Source: Campylobacteraceae bacterium (GTDB lineage Bacteria; Campylobacterota; Campylobacteria; Campylobacterales; Sulfurovaceae). Taken from it: a stretch of 7,473 nt of DNA. This document shows positions 6,643 to 7,473 of this stretch, one piece after another. The position numbers and the translations under genes are program-made. The notes under the pieces were generated by a model. The model saw only the letters and a list, made by a program, of their open reading frames with translations, was not told the DNA's origin and did not search any database. The DNA lies in the NCBI GenBank assembly GCA_026986355.1, contig JALSOO010000219.1, positions 1-7,473 on the forward strand, written 5' to 3'. The first letter of the stretch is position 1, and every line of letters starts with the position of its first letter.

Positions 6643-6726
6643 TGGTGCACCAGAGAGGATTTGAACCTCCACGCCGCGAAGCACGAGCCCCTCAAGCCCG
6701 CGTGTCTACCGTTCCACCACTGGTGC
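6643..6726 (-). tRNA. tRNA-Leu (anticodon GAG)
   Basis: The minus strand folds as a class II tRNA of 84 bases including an encoded CCA (6645-6643). Acceptor GCACCAG (6726-6720) pairs with CTGGTGC, and the discriminator base is A (6646). The D arm is GTG/CAC. The anticodon stem CGGGC/GCTCG encloses the loop TTGAGGG, giving anticodon GAG (6693-6691), which reads CUC and CUU. A 13-base variable arm, typical of leucine tRNAs, precedes the T arm GGAGG-TTCAAAT-CCTCT, which has one G-U pair. The plus-strand genes converge on it from the left; atpE lies upstream on the same strand. No duplicated tRNA 3' end or integrase is present, so there is no sign of an integrated element. Confidence 0.97.
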
Positions 6727-6769
6727 ATATATTGATAACTTAAAGGCTTATCAAAACCTATACGAGGAA

Positions 6770-6794
6770 TTAGAGTGGCATTATACCACTCTAA
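6770..6794 (-). promoter_or_regulatory. tRNA-Leu promoter -10 inside an inverted repeat
   Basis: TTAGAGTGG (6794-6786, minus strand) and CCACTCTAA (6778-6770) form a perfect 9-bp inverted repeat with a 7-base spacer. The spacer contains TATAAT (6785-6780), and together with the stem it reads TGGTATAAT, an extended -10 box. No good -35 is seen. Transcription would start about 47 bases before the mature tRNA. The same repeat lies 26 bases past the atpE stop and could fold in the atpE mRNA, but no T run follows it. Confidence 0.5.
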
Positions 6795-6819
6795 ACTTAT
6801 CTAGTTCTTAAACTGATGA

Positions 6820-7128
6820 TTATCCAATGAATGGATTAGCATAAAGAGCAATAAGAGCAATAACAAGTGTATAGATAACTTGTGCTTCAATCATAGCAAG
6901 AGCAATAAACATAGTAGTCATCAATTTACCACCAAGACCTGGATTACGTGCAGTACCAGCAATAGTAGCAGCAGCAGTATGACCCATACCAATAGCTCCA
7001 CCAAGAGCAGCAAGACCAAGACCAACACCAGCAGCAACTACTGAGTATGCTTTAATCATAGACGCTCCATCAGCGTCAGCAAATGCAACAGCACCAAGTG
7101 CCAAGAAAAGTAAGAAAAACTTTTTCAT
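6820..7128 (-). CDS. atpE: F-type ATP synthase subunit c
   Basis: Subunit c forms the membrane rotor ring of F1Fo ATP synthase and carries the ion through its conserved acid. The 102-residue product has a signal-like N terminus (MKKFFLLFLALGAVAFADADG, probable cleavage after AFA17) absent in most bacteria but found in Helicobacter and other Campylobacterota. Helix 1 (about 25-50) has the glycine-rich GVGLGLAALGGAIGMG. The polar loop has ARNPG (60-64). Helix 2 (about 70-95) has the ion-binding E81 in AMIEAQVIY. The Gln and Ser/Thr of sodium-type rings are not present (Met at the Gln position, Ala after Glu), so proton use is inferred. AAGGAT six bases upstream supports the ATG. The gene stands apart from other atp genes, as is known for this phylum, with its own promoter and a long leader, which may help raise c-subunit output. 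Confidence 0.97.
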   Translation of the reverse strand: MKKFFLLFLALGAVAFADADGASMIKAYSVVAAGVGLGLAALGGAIGMGHTAAATIAGTARNPGLGGKLMTTMFIALAMIEAQVIYTLVIALIALYANPFIG

Positions 7129-7278
7129 ATTAATATCCTTAAGGTTAATAGGCTTTAAGTCCCCTTCGACTGTGTTCCAAAGTCCGTTCGGATAGCGTAA
7201 ACATATCTATAACAAATATGCCAACAAGCAGATAAATCCAACCTGTTTCCCTACTTATCACTTCGTAATAACATCGCG
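7129..7278 (-). other. Long atpE 5' leader with mini-ORF and short repeats
   Basis: If the promoter at 7279-7284 is used, atpE mRNA carries about 143 untranslated bases. This leader is less AT-rich than the other spacers. It holds GGACTT twice (minus strand, 7185-7180 and 7162-7157, 23 bases apart), the palindrome TCCGAACGGA (7192-7183) and a 19-codon ORF (7204-7145, MFTLSERTLEHSRRGLKAY) without a clear ribosome binding site. The GTCGAAGG-containing stretch recalls dispersed intergenic repeats of other bacteria, which cannot be tested here. Confidence 0.35.
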
Positions 7279-7284
7279 ATTATA
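7279..7284 (-). promoter_or_regulatory. Probable atpE promoter -10 box
   Basis: TATAAT on the minus strand, preceded by TTGG, is the best -10 candidate between the upstream gene and atpE. It has no recognisable -35, only AT-rich sequence upstream, as typical of Campylobacterota sigma70 promoters. Transcription would start near 7272. Confidence 0.4.
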
Positions 7285-7351
7285 ACCAAGATAAGTTATA
7301 ACTAATATTAAGATTTATAAAGATAAGTAGAGTAGAAAACAAGATAGTTAA

Positions 7352-7372
7352 ATGTGTGAATATATCACACAT
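7352..7372 (-). terminator. Hairpin terminator of the partial upstream gene
   Basis: Two bases after the stop codon of the partial gene, ATGTGTGA and TCACACAT form a perfect 8-bp stem with a 5-base loop (TATAT). A G-U and an A-U pair can extend it, and TTT follows. The T run is short, so termination may be incomplete. Its place just behind the stop and before the atpE promoter supports a terminator. Confidence 0.5.
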
Positions 7373-7374
7373 CT

Positions 7375-7473
7375 CTATTTTAGATAAGCAGGAGTACAAA
7401 GCTCTACTTTTTTACCTTTTTGTTCCAATACAATAATATCAATTGCATCACCCACATTATAGATACCATCAAG
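7375..7473 (-). CDS. C-terminal end of an unrecognised protein
   Basis: A minus-strand frame enters from the right edge and ends at TAG (7377-7375). The last 32 residues are LDGIYNVGDAIDIIVLEQ followed by KGKKVELCTPAYLK. The pattern GxYxVGDxIDIIVLE, then a charged turn and a short strand, suggests a small beta domain at the C terminus. I cannot name the family from this much. Codon use and base composition match the neighbours, and a hairpin terminator follows directly, which supports a real gene end. Confidence 0.7.
   Translation of the reverse strand, partial: LDGIYNVGDAIDIIVLEQKGKKVELCTPAYLK

Noticed and set aside
6643..6726. tRNA-Leu as an attachment site of an integrated element
   Set aside because: No duplicated tRNA 3' segment, integrase or foreign-looking genes lie on either side within the window.

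Overview
The window looks like chromosomal DNA of a Campylobacterota (epsilonproteobacterial) organism, probably a free-living relative of Sulfurovum or Sulfurimonas. The main clue is an F-type ATP synthase c subunit with an N-terminal signal-like extension, standing alone rather than inside an atp operon, as in Helicobacter. The AT-rich base composition, AAGGAT-type ribosome binding sites and promoters with a good -10 but no clear -35 fit this. The genus is an inference.

Left half (1-4071, minus strand): a tightly packed run read in the order dsbD (thiol:disulfide interchange protein), an S1-domain RNA-binding protein of the CvfB family, a YidB-like DUF937 protein, and a secreted endonuclease/exonuclease/phosphatase-fold protein that runs off the left edge. 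dsbD and cvfB overlap by four bases (TTGA). The last gene has no ATG start: its only usable frame opens inside the DUF937 gene and runs through a terminator-like hairpin.

Middle (4072-6409): a divergent AT-rich promoter region, then a plus-strand pair. The first gene is a shortened, degenerate YyaL/SPATA20-type protein whose thioredoxin-like motif has lost its first cysteine (SKWC instead of CHWC). The second, 11 bases on, is a lipoprotein with a probable NTF2-like domain.

Right part (6410-7473): a 233-base intergenic stretch with a near-perfect plus-strand sigma70 promoter that leads to no recognisable gene, only tiny ORFs, inside an 11-bp inverted repeat. Then come tRNA-Leu(GAG), atpE with a long leader, and the 3' end of an unrecognised gene, all on the minus strand. 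The tRNA promoter -10 lies in the loop of a 9-bp inverted repeat between atpE and the tRNA.

Functionally, the window joins envelope thiol redox (dsbD, possibly the divergent thioredoxin-like gene), RNA binding (cvfB), and housekeeping translation and energy genes. No mobile element, CRISPR array or obvious defence system was seen. The best leads for novelty are the degenerate YyaL-like protein with its lipoprotein partner, and the orphan promoter unit at 6418-6640.
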